From: Shewanella mangrovi
GTDB lineage: Bacteria > Pseudomonadota > Gammaproteobacteria > Enterobacterales > Shewanellaceae
Reading direction: 5' to 3'
DNA: 64,000 bases
Assembly: GCF_000753795.1 (NCBI RefSeq)
Contig: NZ_JPEO01000001.1
Location: forward strand, 372,001 to 436,000
Translations under genes and position numbers: made by a program
Notes under the pieces: generated by a model
What the model was told of the DNA's origin: nothing
Seen by the model: the letters and a program-made list of their open reading frames with translations, nothing else
Database searches by the model: none
Shown: positions 1 to 9,347 of the stretch, one piece after another
Position numbering within the stretch: the stretch's first letter is position 1
Layout of the letters: every line of letters starts with the position of its first letter

Positions 1-38
1 CAACACTAAGAAAGGAATCTCTAATCAACGAGTTGGGT

Positions 39-1298
39 ATGCTAAAAGAGTCAGTATGGTATGTGCTGTTGGGTGTTGCTTTGTTGGCGGGTTGCACCGC
101 GTCACCAATGCCGCTTGCCGAAAATACATCGGTCGCAGTAAAGGTGCCGGCACAAGTCGGGGTTCGGCCATACTATCTTGTCGATGACTTGGATGCTGGT
201 GCACTAAAGGACAAGCTGGCGCAATGCGCTGCCGGGCCATTTTATCGCAGTAACTTTGTTATCTCCCATCGCGGTGCACCTTTACTGTTTCCCGAGCACA
301 CGAAAGAGGGCTATTTGGCGGGCGCGCGAATGGGCGCTGGCACGCTGGAATGCGATGTCACCTTTACCAAAGATAAAGCGCTAGTGTGCCGCCACAGTCA
401 ATGCGATCTGGCCAATACCACCGATATCCTGCTTCATGACGATATTGCCAAACAATGTCGCCAACCTTTTTCTCCCGCCAATGCAGCCACTGGCGCTGAT
501 GCCAGTGTGCAATGCTGCACCTCAGACATCACCTTAGCCCAGTTTAAACAGCTCAAAGGTAAGATGGATGGTTTTAATCCCAAGGCCAGTACGCCCGCCG
601 AATATCTCAATGGCACGCCACACTGGCGCAGCGATTTATACGCCCAAACTGGGACCTTGATGACGCTCGATGAATCGATTGCGTTGTTTAAATCGCTGGG
701 CGTAAAGCAAACGCCAGAGCTAAAAGCGCCGATGGTCGCTATGCCGTTTGCAGGTATGACCCAACAGCAATACGCGCAAAAATTGATTGATAGTTACCGC
801 GCCGCCGGCATCAGTGCAGATGAGGTGTTAGCGCAGTCATTTTCGTTGGCCGACGTGCGTTACTGGATTGAACATACTCCCGCCTTTGGTAAGCAGGCGA
901 TATTCCTCGATGAGGGCGAAAACAGTGCGAACTTCGATCCGATGCAACCCAGCAGTTGGAAGTGGAGCATGGCGCAATTGAAACAGCAAGGTGTCACTAC
1001 GATTGCCCCAGCGATATGGATGTTGCTGACGCTTGATGCCAATGGCGAAATAGTACCATCTCGCTATGCGCTTGAAGCAAAGCGGGCAGGATTGCGGATT
1101 ATCGCTTGGAGTTTTGAACGTTCCGGGCCGCTGGCTAATGGCGGCGGTTGGTATTACCAAAGCATTAACGCTGCTATTCACAAAGATGGTGACATGCTTA
1201 AGGTGTTGGATGTATTGGCAAAACAAGTAGGCGTCAGCGCCATATTTAGCGATTGGCCAGGCAGCGTGACCTATTATGCCAATTGCATGGGACTATAA
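39..1298 (+). CDS. Glycerophosphodiester phosphodiesterase family lipoprotein
   Basis: Probably hydrolyses glycerophosphodiesters to glycerol-3-phosphate and an alcohol at the cell envelope. The N-terminus has a lipoprotein signal ending in the lipobox LLAGC (Cys about residue 19 from the ATG at 39). The GDPD fold is recognisable from SHRGAP followed by FPEHT near residues 80-95, then LECDVTFTKDKALVCRH, which carries the usual acidic metal ligand and a second His. At about 419 residues it is longer than E. coli GlpQ, with extra Cys-containing loops (CCTSD). A TTG two codons upstream is an alternative start; ATG at 39 is preferred because it opens the signal peptide directly. The downstream dbpA has its own promoter, so the gene is probably not in an operon with it. 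Substrate specificity cannot be read from the sequence. Confidence 0.85.
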   Translation: MLKESVWYVLLGVALLAGCTASPMPLAENTSVAVKVPAQVGVRPYYLVDDLDAGALKDKLAQCAAGPFYRSNFVISHRGAPLLFPEHTKEGYLAGARMGAGTLECDVTFTKDKALVCRHSQCDLANTTDILLHDDIAKQCRQPFSPANAATGADASVQCCTSDITLAQFKQLKGKMDGFNPKASTPAEYLNGTPHWRSDLYAQTGTLMTLDESIALFKSLGVKQTPELKAPMVAMPFAGMTQQQYAQKLIDSYRAAGISADEVLAQSFSLADVRYWIEHTPAFGKQAIFLDEGENSANFDPMQPSSWKWSMAQLKQQGVTTIAPAIWMLLTLDANGEIVPSRYALEAKRAGLRIIAWSFERSGPLANGGGWYYQSINAAIHKDGDMLKVLDVLAKQVGVSAIFSDWPGSVTYYANCMGL

Positions 1299-1330
1299 CT
1301 GGCAGAATCCCGAGCGAAACTATGAATAAC

Positions 1331-1339
1331 TGTTACAAT
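1331..1339 (+). promoter_or_regulatory. Extended -10 promoter candidate for dbpA
   Basis: TGTTACAAT fits an extended -10 element (TG-n-TAnAAT). No convincing -35 is seen. Transcription would start near 1346, leaving almost no leader ahead of the ATG at 1351 but a normal leader ahead of the TTG at 1390. Confidence 0.45.
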
Positions 1340-1389
1340 AGCGCCGTTTCATGCTTTCCTTTCCGTTTGATTGTGCATCAGGATCTATT

Positions 1390-2778
1390 TTGACTTCATC
1401 AACTGCTACTGACTTTAGCGCGCTGCCGCTGAAAAAATCACTTATTGCCACTGTGGCCGACCTAGGTTTCGCCCATATGACGCCCATCCAAGCGCAAAGC
1501 TTGCCAGCAATACTTGATGGTCGCGATGTGTTAGCTCAAGCGAAAACAGGCTCTGGTAAAACCTGTGCCTTTGGCTTGGGCATTTTGCAGTTGTTGGATG
1601 TGAAAAAATTCCGCGTGCAATCTTTGGTGTTATGCCCAACCCGTGAACTGGCTGACCAAGTAGCCAGCGAACTGCGCAAGTTTGCTCGTGGCATTCACAA
1701 CATTAAGATTTTAACGCTGTGTGGCGGCACGCCGATTGGTCCACAAATAGGGTCGCTGGAGCATGGTGCGCACATTATTGTTGGCACACCTGGTCGGGTA
1801 TTGGAGCATCTGGAGCAACGTCGACTGTTTTTAGACGATGTAAACCAGTTTGTAATGGATGAAGCCGATCGCATGTTGGAGATGGGCTTTACCGAAGCGC
1901 TGGATCAAATCCGTGCATTCTTACCGCGTAAACGGCAAAACCTGCTGTTTAGTGCGACCTTTCCCGCCTCAATTCTGGCGTTAGCGAAAGAAACGCTGCA
2001 GCAACCGGTGGAAGTGAAAGTGGCTGAAAGCGCCACTAATGCCAATATTCAGCAAACTTTTTATCGCATTAGCAATATCGAAGGCCGCCGCCAAGGTGTG
2101 TATCAACTGTTGTTGAAGCAGCGCCCTGAAAGTGCGGTGGTGTTCTGTAACACCAAGCAAGAAACCCAAGATGTGGCCGATTTCTTGGCTGACAAAGGTT
2201 TCGATGCGGTAGCGCTGCATGGCGATCTGGATCAGCGCGAACGCGATCGTGCACTGGTGGCGTTTGCCTTGAAAAGTGCCGTGGTTATGGTGGCCACTGA
2301 TGTTGCCGCGCGTGGGTTAGATATTGATGCGCTCGACTTGGTGATCAACTACCAACTGGCGTTTGAGCAAGAAGCGCACGTACACCGCATTGGTCGTACA
2401 GGCCGTGCGGGCGCTAAAGGCGTGGCGCTGAGTTTAGTGGCTCCAAACGATGATATGCGTTTAGCACTGCTGGAAGATCGCTACGGCACATTGCAATTTG
2501 ATGAATTGCCAGAGGTCACTAATACGGCACCGCTGCTGGCGAATATGAGCTGCATTCGTATCGAAGGTGGTAAAAAGCATAAATTGCGCCCCGGTGACAT
2601 TCTCGGGGCGTTAACGGCAGGCAATGACATTAACGGTAGTGATGTCGGTAAAATTCAAGTCAACGATATCTGGGCTTATGTGGCGGTACGCCGTGAGCTA
2701 GGTAAACAAGCGGCCAAGAAACTGAGCAACGGCAAGCTCAAAGGGAAGTCGTTCCGTGCTTGGGTGATGGGACGTTAA
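1390..2778 (+). CDS. dbpA: ATP-dependent RNA helicase DbpA
   Basis: DEAD-box RNA helicase that acts on 23S rRNA during large-subunit assembly. The helicase core is complete: a Q-motif region (MTPIQAQ), Walker A AKTGSGKT, PTRELA, TPGR, a DEAD box (VMDEADRM), SAT (LLFSATF), and C-terminal motifs including VATDVAARGLDI and HRIGRTGRAG. The last ~75 residues (IRIEGGKKHKLRPGDILGALT) match the DbpA RNA-binding domain that recognises hairpin 92, which separates it from other DEAD-box proteins. The start chosen is TTG at 1390, which has AGGA six bases upstream. The ATG at 1351 lacks a ribosome binding site, lies almost on the predicted transcription start, and would add 13 residues not expected for DbpA. 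Confidence 0.93.
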   Translation: MTSSTATDFSALPLKKSLIATVADLGFAHMTPIQAQSLPAILDGRDVLAQAKTGSGKTCAFGLGILQLLDVKKFRVQSLVLCPTRELADQVASELRKFARGIHNIKILTLCGGTPIGPQIGSLEHGAHIIVGTPGRVLEHLEQRRLFLDDVNQFVMDEADRMLEMGFTEALDQIRAFLPRKRQNLLFSATFPASILALAKETLQQPVEVKVAESATNANIQQTFYRISNIEGRRQGVYQLLLKQRPESAVVFCNTKQETQDVADFLADKGFDAVALHGDLDQRERDRALVAFALKSAVVMVATDVAARGLDIDALDLVINYQLAFEQEAHVHRIGRTGRAGAKGVALSLVAPNDDMRLALLEDRYGTLQFDELPEVTNTAPLLANMSCIRIEGGKKHKLRPGDILGALTAGNDINGSDVGKIQVNDIWAYVAVRRELGKQAAKKLSNGKLKGKSFRAWVMGR

Positions 2779-2871
2779 ACACGGCTGTTAAAATTTGTTA
2801 CTTAGTTTCAATGTGTTGTTTGGCTTTTGTTTTGCGTTAGTGAAATAAAGCGTATACGGTATTCAAAAAAA

Positions 2872-2890
2872 GGACGGCGCCAAGCCGTCC
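2872..2890 (-). terminator. Hairpin with T-tract on the minus strand
   Basis: GGACGGC and GCCGTCC form a 7-bp perfect stem with a 5-base loop. On the plus strand it is preceded by seven A, so it reads as an intrinsic terminator only for minus-strand transcription. Both flanking genes are on the plus strand, so its purpose is unclear. Confidence 0.4.
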
Positions 2891-2928
2891 GCTAACAAAA
2901 ACATCGCAATACCAAATTGAGGCAATCC

Positions 2929-4836
2929 ATGAAACTCCATCCCTTAACGCTGGCGCTGCTGGCGGCCAGTGTTGTGCCAGCTGTATTCGCGGCGGCTCCC
3001 TCCGATAAAGTCACGCCAATGACACCTGATGGTGTCGCTAGTTATAACAATATTCGCGCTGAGGCGGATTTTGTTAAGCGTGAAGTGATGATCCCCATGC
3101 GTGATGGCACCAAGTTGTACACCATCATGCTGATGAAAAAGGGCACCAAGAACGCGCCGATTTTGCTAAGTCGCACCCCCTACAATGCGGCAGCCAGTGC
3201 TATTCGCAGTAACAGCCAACACATTAGCCAGTTAGTGCCGATTATGGATGTCGATTATGTCGAAGATAACTATATTCGCGTCTATCAAGATTTGCGCGGC
3301 GTGCATAAATCAGAAGGCGAGTTTATCGGTAACCGACCGTTAACCGGCCCGCTGAATAGCACCGGCATTGATGAATCGACCGATGCTTACGACACCATCG
3401 ATTGGCTGGTGAAAAACGTGCCGGAAACCAACGGCAATGTGGGCATTATTGGTTCTTCCTATTTGGGCTTTACCACGCTGATGGCAGAGATTAATCCGCA
3501 TCCAGCGCTAAAAGCGGCTGCACCGCAAAGCCCGATGGTTGATGGCTGGATGGGGGATGATTGGTTCCACAACGGCGCCTTTCGTAATGCGGTGATCAAC
3601 TACTCAGTGGTGCAAAGCACCGCTAAAGCTGAAAGCGAAGGTACAGCTACCGGCCCACAAGATGATTACAGCCGCTTTTTAGAAGCGGGATCTACCGGCG
3701 ATTACCTAAAAAAATGGGGCTTTGAACATTATCCGATGCTGCGCAAAATGACAGAAAACCCGGCGTATACCGAGTTTTGGTCACTGCAAGCGGTGGATAA
3801 AATTCTGGCGAAGCAGCCACTCAAAGTACCGACCATGCTGATTGTTGGTCAATGGGACCAAGAGGATTCCTACGGCGCGCCCGCGGTATATAAAGCGATT
3901 GAGCCAAAAGATAAAAATAACGACATGGTGTCGTTAGTGATTGGCCCATGGCGTCACTCTGGCGTGAATCACTACGGCTACAAACTCGGCGCGCTGACCT
4001 TTACTGGTGATACCGCCAAAGAGTTTCGCGTCAAATATATGAAGCCGTTTTTCGACCATCATCTCAAAGGCACACCAGATCCAAAAACACCACCAGTGTT
4101 GACCTATGCCACGGGGGAGAATAAGTGGAATGTGTCCTCCAAATGGCCGATGGGGACGCCGAAGAAACTGTATGTGAACGACAACATGGGGCTGTCGTTC
4201 AAGCCAGATAGCAATGCCAAAGCGCACGATGATTATGTCGCCGATCCTGCCAAGCCGGTGCCGTTTGTACCGCGGCCGATTAACCTCAATGATTCAGCGC
4301 AGTGGCGCCCTTGGTTAGTACATGATCAGCGTTTTGCTTCAAGTCGCCCTGACGTATTGGTGTACACCAGCGAGGTGCTGGAAAAACCGGTACACATCAT
4401 GGGCGCGCCGTTGGTGAACTTGTTTGCATCTACCACCGGCACCGACGCCGATTGGGTGGTCAAGCTGATTGATGTTTATCCTAATACTACCTCAGAAGGC
4501 TATTCGCAAGGCTATGTCGGCCAAGAGATGACTGGCTTTGAACTGGCGGTGGGTATTGAAGCCTTCCGTGGTCGCTACGTGCATGGTTTTGCCACGCCAG
4601 CGCCGTTAACGCCGGGTAAAGTGGAGCATTACCAGTTTGCATTGCCGAACGTGGATCATGTATTCCAGCCGGGGCATAAGTTGATGATCCAAGTGCAATC
4701 AAGCCTGTTCCCATTGTACGACCGTAACCCGCAAACTTATGTGGACAATATCTTTTGGGCCAAGCCGCAGGATTATCAAAAGGCTACCATGAGCGTATTC
4801 CACAGTTCCAACATTGAACTACCTATCGTTAAGTAA
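2929..4836 (+). CDS. Secreted CocE/NonD-family alpha/beta hydrolase (copy 1)
   Basis: A secreted alpha/beta hydrolase of the X-Pro dipeptidyl-peptidase (S15)/CocE/glutaryl-7-ACA acylase/alpha-amino-acid ester hydrolase group. These proteins cleave esters, acyl groups or dipeptides; the substrate here is unknown. The ATG at 2929 opens a Sec signal (KLHPLTLALL... ending AVFA) and has GAGG six bases upstream, so the TTG at 2917 is unlikely. The nucleophile is Ser177 in GSSYLG, the catalytic Asp lies in VGQWDQEDSYG, and the His in GPWRHSG. The C-terminal ~240 residues form the usual jelly-roll domain (HIMGAPLVNLF). The next gene is a close paralogue in tandem; each is followed by its own terminator. 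Confidence 0.88.
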   Translation: MKLHPLTLALLAASVVPAVFAAAPSDKVTPMTPDGVASYNNIRAEADFVKREVMIPMRDGTKLYTIMLMKKGTKNAPILLSRTPYNAAASAIRSNSQHISQLVPIMDVDYVEDNYIRVYQDLRGVHKSEGEFIGNRPLTGPLNSTGIDESTDAYDTIDWLVKNVPETNGNVGIIGSSYLGFTTLMAEINPHPALKAAAPQSPMVDGWMGDDWFHNGAFRNAVINYSVVQSTAKAESEGTATGPQDDYSRFLEAGSTGDYLKKWGFEHYPMLRKMTENPAYTEFWSLQAVDKILAKQPLKVPTMLIVGQWDQEDSYGAPAVYKAIEPKDKNNDMVSLVIGPWRHSGVNHYGYKLGALTFTGDTAKEFRVKYMKPFFDHHLKGTPDPKTPPVLTYATGENKWNVSSKWPMGTPKKLYVNDNMGLSFKPDSNAKAHDDYVADPAKPVPFVPRPINLNDSAQWRPWLVHDQRFASSRPDVLVYTSEVLEKPVHIMGAPLVNLFASTTGTDADWVVKLIDVYPNTTSEGYSQGYVGQEMTGFELAVGIEAFRGRYVHGFATPAPLTPGKVEHYQFALPNVDHVFQPGHKLMIQVQSSLFPLYDRNPQTYVDNIFWAKPQDYQKATMSVFHSSNIELPIVK

Positions 4837-4855
4837 CTGATAGTTAGATGAATAA

Positions 4856-4890
4856 GGCAAAGTGTCACGCCATGTAACACTTTGCCTTTT
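4856..4890 (+). terminator. Intrinsic terminator after the first CocE-type hydrolase
   Basis: GGCAAAGTGT and ACACTTTGCC form a 10-bp perfect stem followed by TTTT. Confidence 0.8.
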
Positions 4891-4987
4891 GCTGCTACCG
4901 CCGCATCGGAGTAGTGTGGAACGGGCCGCTGTAAACGGCACATATAACAACGATAAAAATCATCTCGAAAACAGATAGAGGCAAGTA

Positions 4988-6898
4988 ATGAAAATTCATC
5001 CACTGATGCTTGCATTAGCGGCTAGTAGCATGCTGCCAGCTGCATTTGCGGCAGACAAAGTCACGCCGATGACGCCAGATGGTGTTGCCAGCTATAACAA
5101 AATTCGTCCTGAAGCGGATTACATCAAACGGGTTGAAATGGTACCTATGCGTGACGGTACCAAACTTTACACCGTGATTCTGATGAAAAAGGGCACCAAG
5201 AATGCGCCCATTTTGCTGAGTCGCACGCCCTATGATGCCAAAGGTAGTACCGCGCGTACTTCCAGCCAGCATATTGAAGAGCTGGTGGATGCGATGGACA
5301 TCGAATATGTGCAAGACAACTACATTCGTGTCTATCAGGATATTCGCGGCCTGCACAATTCTGAAGGCGACTATGTGACTAACCGTCCTGTGGTTGGCCC
5401 GCTGAACAACACGGGTATTGATGAAGCGACCGATGCTTACGACACCATTGATTGGTTGGTGAAAAACGTCGCCGAAAGCAATGGCAAAGTGGGCATTGTT
5501 GGCTCATCTTATCTCGGTTTTACTAGCTTGATGGCGGAGATTAATCCACATCCGGCGCTGAAAGCCGCTGCGCCGCAAAGCCCGATGGTGGATGGTTGGA
5601 TGGGCGATGACTGGTTCCATAACGGTGCGTTTCGTAATGTGAATATTGGTTACACCATTGGTCAAAGCACCGCCAAGGCTGAAGGTTGGGACATCGCCAC
5701 CGAGCCAATGGATGACTACAGCCGCTTTTTGGAAGCGGGTTCTACGGGTGATTACATCAAGAAATGGGGTTATGAGAACTATCCCTTCATTCGCAAATTG
5801 ACCGAAAACCCAGCTTATACCGATTTCTGGTCGTTGCAGGCGGTCGATAAAATCCTCGCCAAAGAGCCACTGAAAGTGCCGACCATGCTGATTGTCGGTC
5901 AGTGGGACCAAGAGGATTCTTACGGCGCGCCAGCGGTGTATAAAGCGATTGAGCCGAAAGATAAATACAATGACAAAGTGTCATTGGTGATTGGCCCATG
6001 GCGTCACTCTGGCGTGAATCACTACGGCTACAAACTCGGGGCGCTGACCTTTACTGGTGATACCGCTAAAGAGTTCCGCGTCAAATACATGAAGCCGTTT
6101 TTCGACCATTATTTGAAAGGCGCACCGGATCCGCATACGCCACCCGTACTGACCTACGCGACTGGTGTAAATAAGTGGAATGAATCGCCGAAATGGCCAA
6201 TGGGCGAAGGCAAGAAAATCTACCTGAGTGATAACTTTGGCCTGTCATTCGATGCACCCAAAGCCAAGCAAGCATTTGATGATTATGTGTCGGATCCGGC
6301 GAAACCGGTGCCGTTTATTCCTCGTCCTATCAATATGGATGACTCCAGCCAATGGAAGCCGTGGTTAGTGCACGATCAGCGCTTTGCTTCGAGCCGCCCA
6401 GACGTATTGGTGTACAGCACCGATGTGTTGGATAAACCGGTCCACATTATGGGCGCGCCGCTGGTGAACCTATTTGCGTCGACTTCTGGTAGCGATGGCG
6501 ATTGGGTAGTGAAGTTGGTGGATGTGTATCCCAACACCACCTCTGAAGGCCACTCGCAAGGTTATGTTGGCCAAGAGATGACCGGCTTTGAGCTGCCGCT
6601 GGGGATTGAGATCTTCCGTGGTCGCTACGTGCATGGTTTTGATAAACCTGCCGCGTTAACGCCAAATAAAGTGGAACATTATCAGTTTGAGTTGCCGAAC
6701 GTAGATCACGTGTTCCTGCCGGGGCATAAGATTATGGTGCAGGTGCAATCAAGCCTGTTCCCGCTATATGACCGTAACCCACAAACCTACGTGGATAACA
6801 TCTTTTGGGCGAAACCGCAGGACTATAAAAAGGCCACCATCAAGGTGCATCACGATGCCAAAGCGCCGTCGAACATCGTACTGCCGATTGCCAAATAG
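4988..6898 (+). CDS. Secreted CocE/NonD-family alpha/beta hydrolase (copy 2)
   Basis: Tandem paralogue of the preceding gene, 636 residues, colinear over its length. It starts with a Sec signal (KIHPLMLALA... AAFA). The same triad is present: the Ser of GSSYLG, the Asp of VGQWDQEDSYG and the His of GPWRHSG. The C-terminal jelly-roll domain is also retained. Differences cluster around residues 215-240 and 380-410, which could change the active-site cap and substrate range. The 5' flank holds only the upstream terminator and about 100 bases, so the copy is probably transcribed separately. The family is known for acyl, ester or peptide hydrolysis; the natural substrate cannot be named from sequence. 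Confidence 0.88.
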   Translation: MKIHPLMLALAASSMLPAAFAADKVTPMTPDGVASYNKIRPEADYIKRVEMVPMRDGTKLYTVILMKKGTKNAPILLSRTPYDAKGSTARTSSQHIEELVDAMDIEYVQDNYIRVYQDIRGLHNSEGDYVTNRPVVGPLNNTGIDEATDAYDTIDWLVKNVAESNGKVGIVGSSYLGFTSLMAEINPHPALKAAAPQSPMVDGWMGDDWFHNGAFRNVNIGYTIGQSTAKAEGWDIATEPMDDYSRFLEAGSTGDYIKKWGYENYPFIRKLTENPAYTDFWSLQAVDKILAKEPLKVPTMLIVGQWDQEDSYGAPAVYKAIEPKDKYNDKVSLVIGPWRHSGVNHYGYKLGALTFTGDTAKEFRVKYMKPFFDHYLKGAPDPHTPPVLTYATGVNKWNESPKWPMGEGKKIYLSDNFGLSFDAPKAKQAFDDYVSDPAKPVPFIPRPINMDDSSQWKPWLVHDQRFASSRPDVLVYSTDVLDKPVHIMGAPLVNLFASTSGSDGDWVVKLVDVYPNTTSEGHSQGYVGQEMTGFELPLGIEIFRGRYVHGFDKPAALTPNKVEHYQFELPNVDHVFLPGHKIMVQVQSSLFPLYDRNPQTYVDNIFWAKPQDYKKATIKVHHDAKAPSNIVLPIAK

Positions 6899-6936
6899 TT
6901 TATTGGTGTAAGCCATAGTAGGATATACATCACCAA

Positions 6937-6969
6937 GGCCGGGTTAGTGTCATACTAACCCGGCCTTTT
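6937..6969 (+). terminator. Intrinsic terminator after the second CocE-type hydrolase
   Basis: GGCCGGGTTAGT and ACTAACCCGGCC form a 12-bp perfect stem with a 5-base loop, followed by TTTT. Confidence 0.85.
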
Positions 6970-7173
6970 GTTTGACTGTGAGTTCGCGATAGACGGCTTC
7001 TAAGATGGACTTTTGATATCAGCGCCGGAATTGATGACAAGCATAGTGCTGTTGTACGCCACTAATGTGAGTGGCCATAGCTGAACTCGCTGGACGCCTA
7101 TGCGCCTGCTGGGCCAAGCTCGCCAGTCACTGGACTATTTCACATGTTGGTCAAGATAGACACGCTCTACACT

Positions 7174-8580
7174 TTATATACTGTAATCGAGTCCATGTTT
7201 ATGACGGGTTTTTACCTGATACATATGGCTATCAGCTTGTTTTAGCAGGTCTTTGATGGACGTCTGGCTGCCGTCATAGATGGCGTAACCCACACTGAGC
7301 GATGGTTTCACCTGATGCTCGCCCCATGACATAGTGTGCGCTTCGGTCATTTGTTTCACTTTGCTGGCGACCACTTCAATGCGGGTGTCTTTTCGCACAT
7401 TCTGCAACACAATCACAAATTCATCGCCGCCGATGCGCGCCACCATGTCATCGCTGCGCACGGCGTTACTTAGCTGTTTTGCCACGTGTTTAAGTAGCTC
7501 GTCTCCCGCTTCATGCCCGAGTTCATCATTGACATGCTTAAAGCCGTTCAGATCGATATTAAGGATGGCAAACGTTTGGTCACTGTCGTTTTTTTCAAAC
7601 AGGCGTTGCAGCAATCCCATCACTGAACGTCGATTAGGTAGAGAGGTCAACTCGTCCTGCATGGAAGCAGTGTGTACTATTAAATAGTTGCGATACAGCA
7701 ACAGCAATACGATATAGACCAGCACAGATACGGTGGCGCCCATTGCACGAATACTGGCCTTGGTCATCTGTACGTGCTCAGCATCATTGATATCGTAGTG
7801 AGCTGCTAAATGCCATTCACCGTTTGGCAGTTTGACCTTCATTTCAACATCGGGATTGGCGAAAATATTGGGATCACCATAAAACACCTTGCCCTGAGGA
7901 TTGGCGATATCGAATTTGCTAAGACTGACGTGAGCACCATCAATATTGACGATGCCGCTTTGCTCCAAGAGTTTTTGAAAATCCATTACCACACTGACGC
8001 CACCCCAGTAGCGGGTATTTTTAGGATAATCGGCAAAGATAGGAAAGCGCGCGATAATGGCTTGCCCACCTTGCACTAATTCCAATGGACCGGCGATATA
8101 TACTCCCTGGATTTGCCGTGCTAACTCCACCGTGCGTAATTGCTCTGGTCGCGTACGAAAATCAAAGCCGATGGCTTTTTCGTTACCTTTCAAAGGGTAG
8201 GTGTGAGAGATGATATTGTTAGGGGCAATGCCCACATTACGCACAAAGTGTGCTTTGCTCAGTAACTTGGCGCCGATGGCATTCCAGTTATCAGTGGCAA
8301 ATTTGGGGTCGATGGTCACTACTGTTGCTAAACTATCGGCTAAGTAGGTATCCATAAAAATGGCGGATTCAAGATGGGAGCGTACTAAAGACAGGCGATC
8401 CTTCACCACATCTTGCTCTGCTGAAAGTTGCCGTTGGGCGTAAGTTTGCGTGACAAACTCTGTGATAATAACAGACAGCACCAAGTAGATGGCCGATAGC
8501 AACCATAGCATTGATTTCTGTTTAAAACCCAAGCCTAAATTCACACGAATACCCGCTTTTCCCTGTCGGTAATACATCAT
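7174..8580 (-). CDS. CHASE-domain diguanylate cyclase
   Basis: Inner-membrane enzyme predicted to make c-di-GMP in response to an external signal. A first membrane segment lies near residues 22-44. A periplasmic sensor of about 230 residues follows that resembles a CHASE domain (FDFRTRPEQ...ARQIQGVYIAGPLELVQGGQ...ARFPIF). The second membrane segment is near 280-300, and a cytoplasmic GGDEF domain runs from DELTSLPNRR to the end. The active-site motif GGDEF at residues 384-388 is intact, and the inhibitory I-site RxxD (RSDD, from residue 375) is present, so product feedback is expected. The gene stands alone between two plus-strand units. CHASE ligands are diverse and cannot be inferred. Confidence 0.88.
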   Translation of the reverse strand: MMYYRQGKAGIRVNLGLGFKQKSMLWLLSAIYLVLSVIITEFVTQTYAQRQLSAEQDVVKDRLSLVRSHLESAIFMDTYLADSLATVVTIDPKFATDNWNAIGAKLLSKAHFVRNVGIAPNNIISHTYPLKGNEKAIGFDFRTRPEQLRTVELARQIQGVYIAGPLELVQGGQAIIARFPIFADYPKNTRYWGGVSVVMDFQKLLEQSGIVNIDGAHVSLSKFDIANPQGKVFYGDPNIFANPDVEMKVKLPNGEWHLAAHYDINDAEHVQMTKASIRAMGATVSVLVYIVLLLLYRNYLIVHTASMQDELTSLPNRRSVMGLLQRLFEKNDSDQTFAILNIDLNGFKHVNDELGHEAGDELLKHVAKQLSNAVRSDDMVARIGGDEFVIVLQNVRKDTRIEVVASKVKQMTEAHTMSWGEHQVKPSLSVGYAIYDGSQTSIKDLLKQADSHMYQVKTRHKHGLDYSI

Positions 8581-8898
8581 GTTGTTGTTTTCTTAGCTTA
8601 GCAGCTCAGGTTAATTATCTGAATAGAAAAACATTCCTGAGATTAGATTAATCCATTCGTCGTTGTGTATTGCGACAGGCAACTCTTACAGCCCCATCAG
8701 TAAAAATTTCCGTTGTGCGCGGTTGTTGTTTGAGTTTTTGTCGATTAACTTTTAAAAATCTTTATTTTTATCAATTGGTTGTATTTCTTTGTGACATTGG
8801 CATCACTCTCGCATTAATTAAACCACCGCAAAATTCCGCTGACTTTAAAAAATGCACTAGGAGTGCAGAAGCAGCGAAAGGCTTTCAAGGAGGTTGCG
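8581..8898. other. Divergent intergenic region
   Basis: 318 bases between the divergent diguanylate cyclase and the small DUF1328 gene. It is AT-rich and must hold both promoters. TTTGTGACATTGG near 8788 could be a -35 region for the plus-strand gene, but no convincing -10 was found. No RNA gene or repeat was seen. Confidence 0.4.
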
Positions 8899-9075
8899 AT
8901 GTTAGGCTGGACACTCGTTTTTCTGATTATAGCGTTGATTGCAGGTTTGCTCGGTTTCGGTGGCATTGCTGGTGCTGCGACCGGCATCGCTAAAATCATT
9001 TTCTTTGTTTTCGTGGTGCTGTTGCTGCTTTCGCTGGTGTCGCGCGCACTCAGAGGTCGCCCACCTAAAGCGTAA
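8899..9075 (+). CDS. Small DUF1328/YtjA-family membrane protein
   Basis: A 58-residue protein with two predicted membrane segments (roughly residues 3-24 and 30-50) around a Gly-rich turn ([13 protein letters not shown]). This is the pattern of the DUF1328 (YtjA) family of small inner-membrane proteins, whose function is not known. The start at 8899 is fixed by a strong AAGGAGG ending five bases upstream; the ATG at 8863 has no such site. A second small gene with an equally strong ribosome binding site follows 52 bases later and shares the terminator, so the two form a short operon. Confidence 0.8.
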   Translation: MLGWTLVFLIIALIAGLLGFGGIAGAATGIAKIIFFVFVVLLLLSLVSRALRGRPPKA

Positions 9076-9127
9076 AACAACGCTCGTTTGATTTGAGAAA
9101 ATTCGAAATATCACAAGGAGTTCAACG

Positions 9128-9328
9128 ATGAAAAAAGTACTTATGTTAGTCATCATTGTCGGTGCGGCTATTCTAATCAGTGTGTCTTTGATTGGCGCAG
9201 AAGATAACACTACCGCAGAGGATATCGGTGAAAAAATTGATAACACCATGACTGATGCGGGCAATGCTATCGAAGATAAATGTGAAGCGCTGAAGGAACA
9301 AACCGGCGCTAAAGATACTGATTGCTAA
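9128..9328 (+). CDS. Small exported or membrane-anchored acidic protein, unknown
   Basis: A 66-residue protein with an N-terminal hydrophobic segment (VLMLVIIVGAAILISVSLIGA), either a signal or an anchor. After it comes an acidic amphipathic stretch (TAEDIGEKIDNTMTDAGNAIEDKCEALKEQ) and a terminal Cys, giving two Cys in total. It has AAGGAG seven bases before the ATG and a terminator directly after. I do not recognise a characterised family; the tail resembles small stress-induced proteins that accompany DUF1328 genes, but this is only an impression. Confidence 0.65.
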   Translation: MKKVLMLVIIVGAAILISVSLIGAEDNTTAEDIGEKIDNTMTDAGNAIEDKCEALKEQTGAKDTDC

Positions 9329-9347
9329 CAACGTGTCGCCACTTCTA

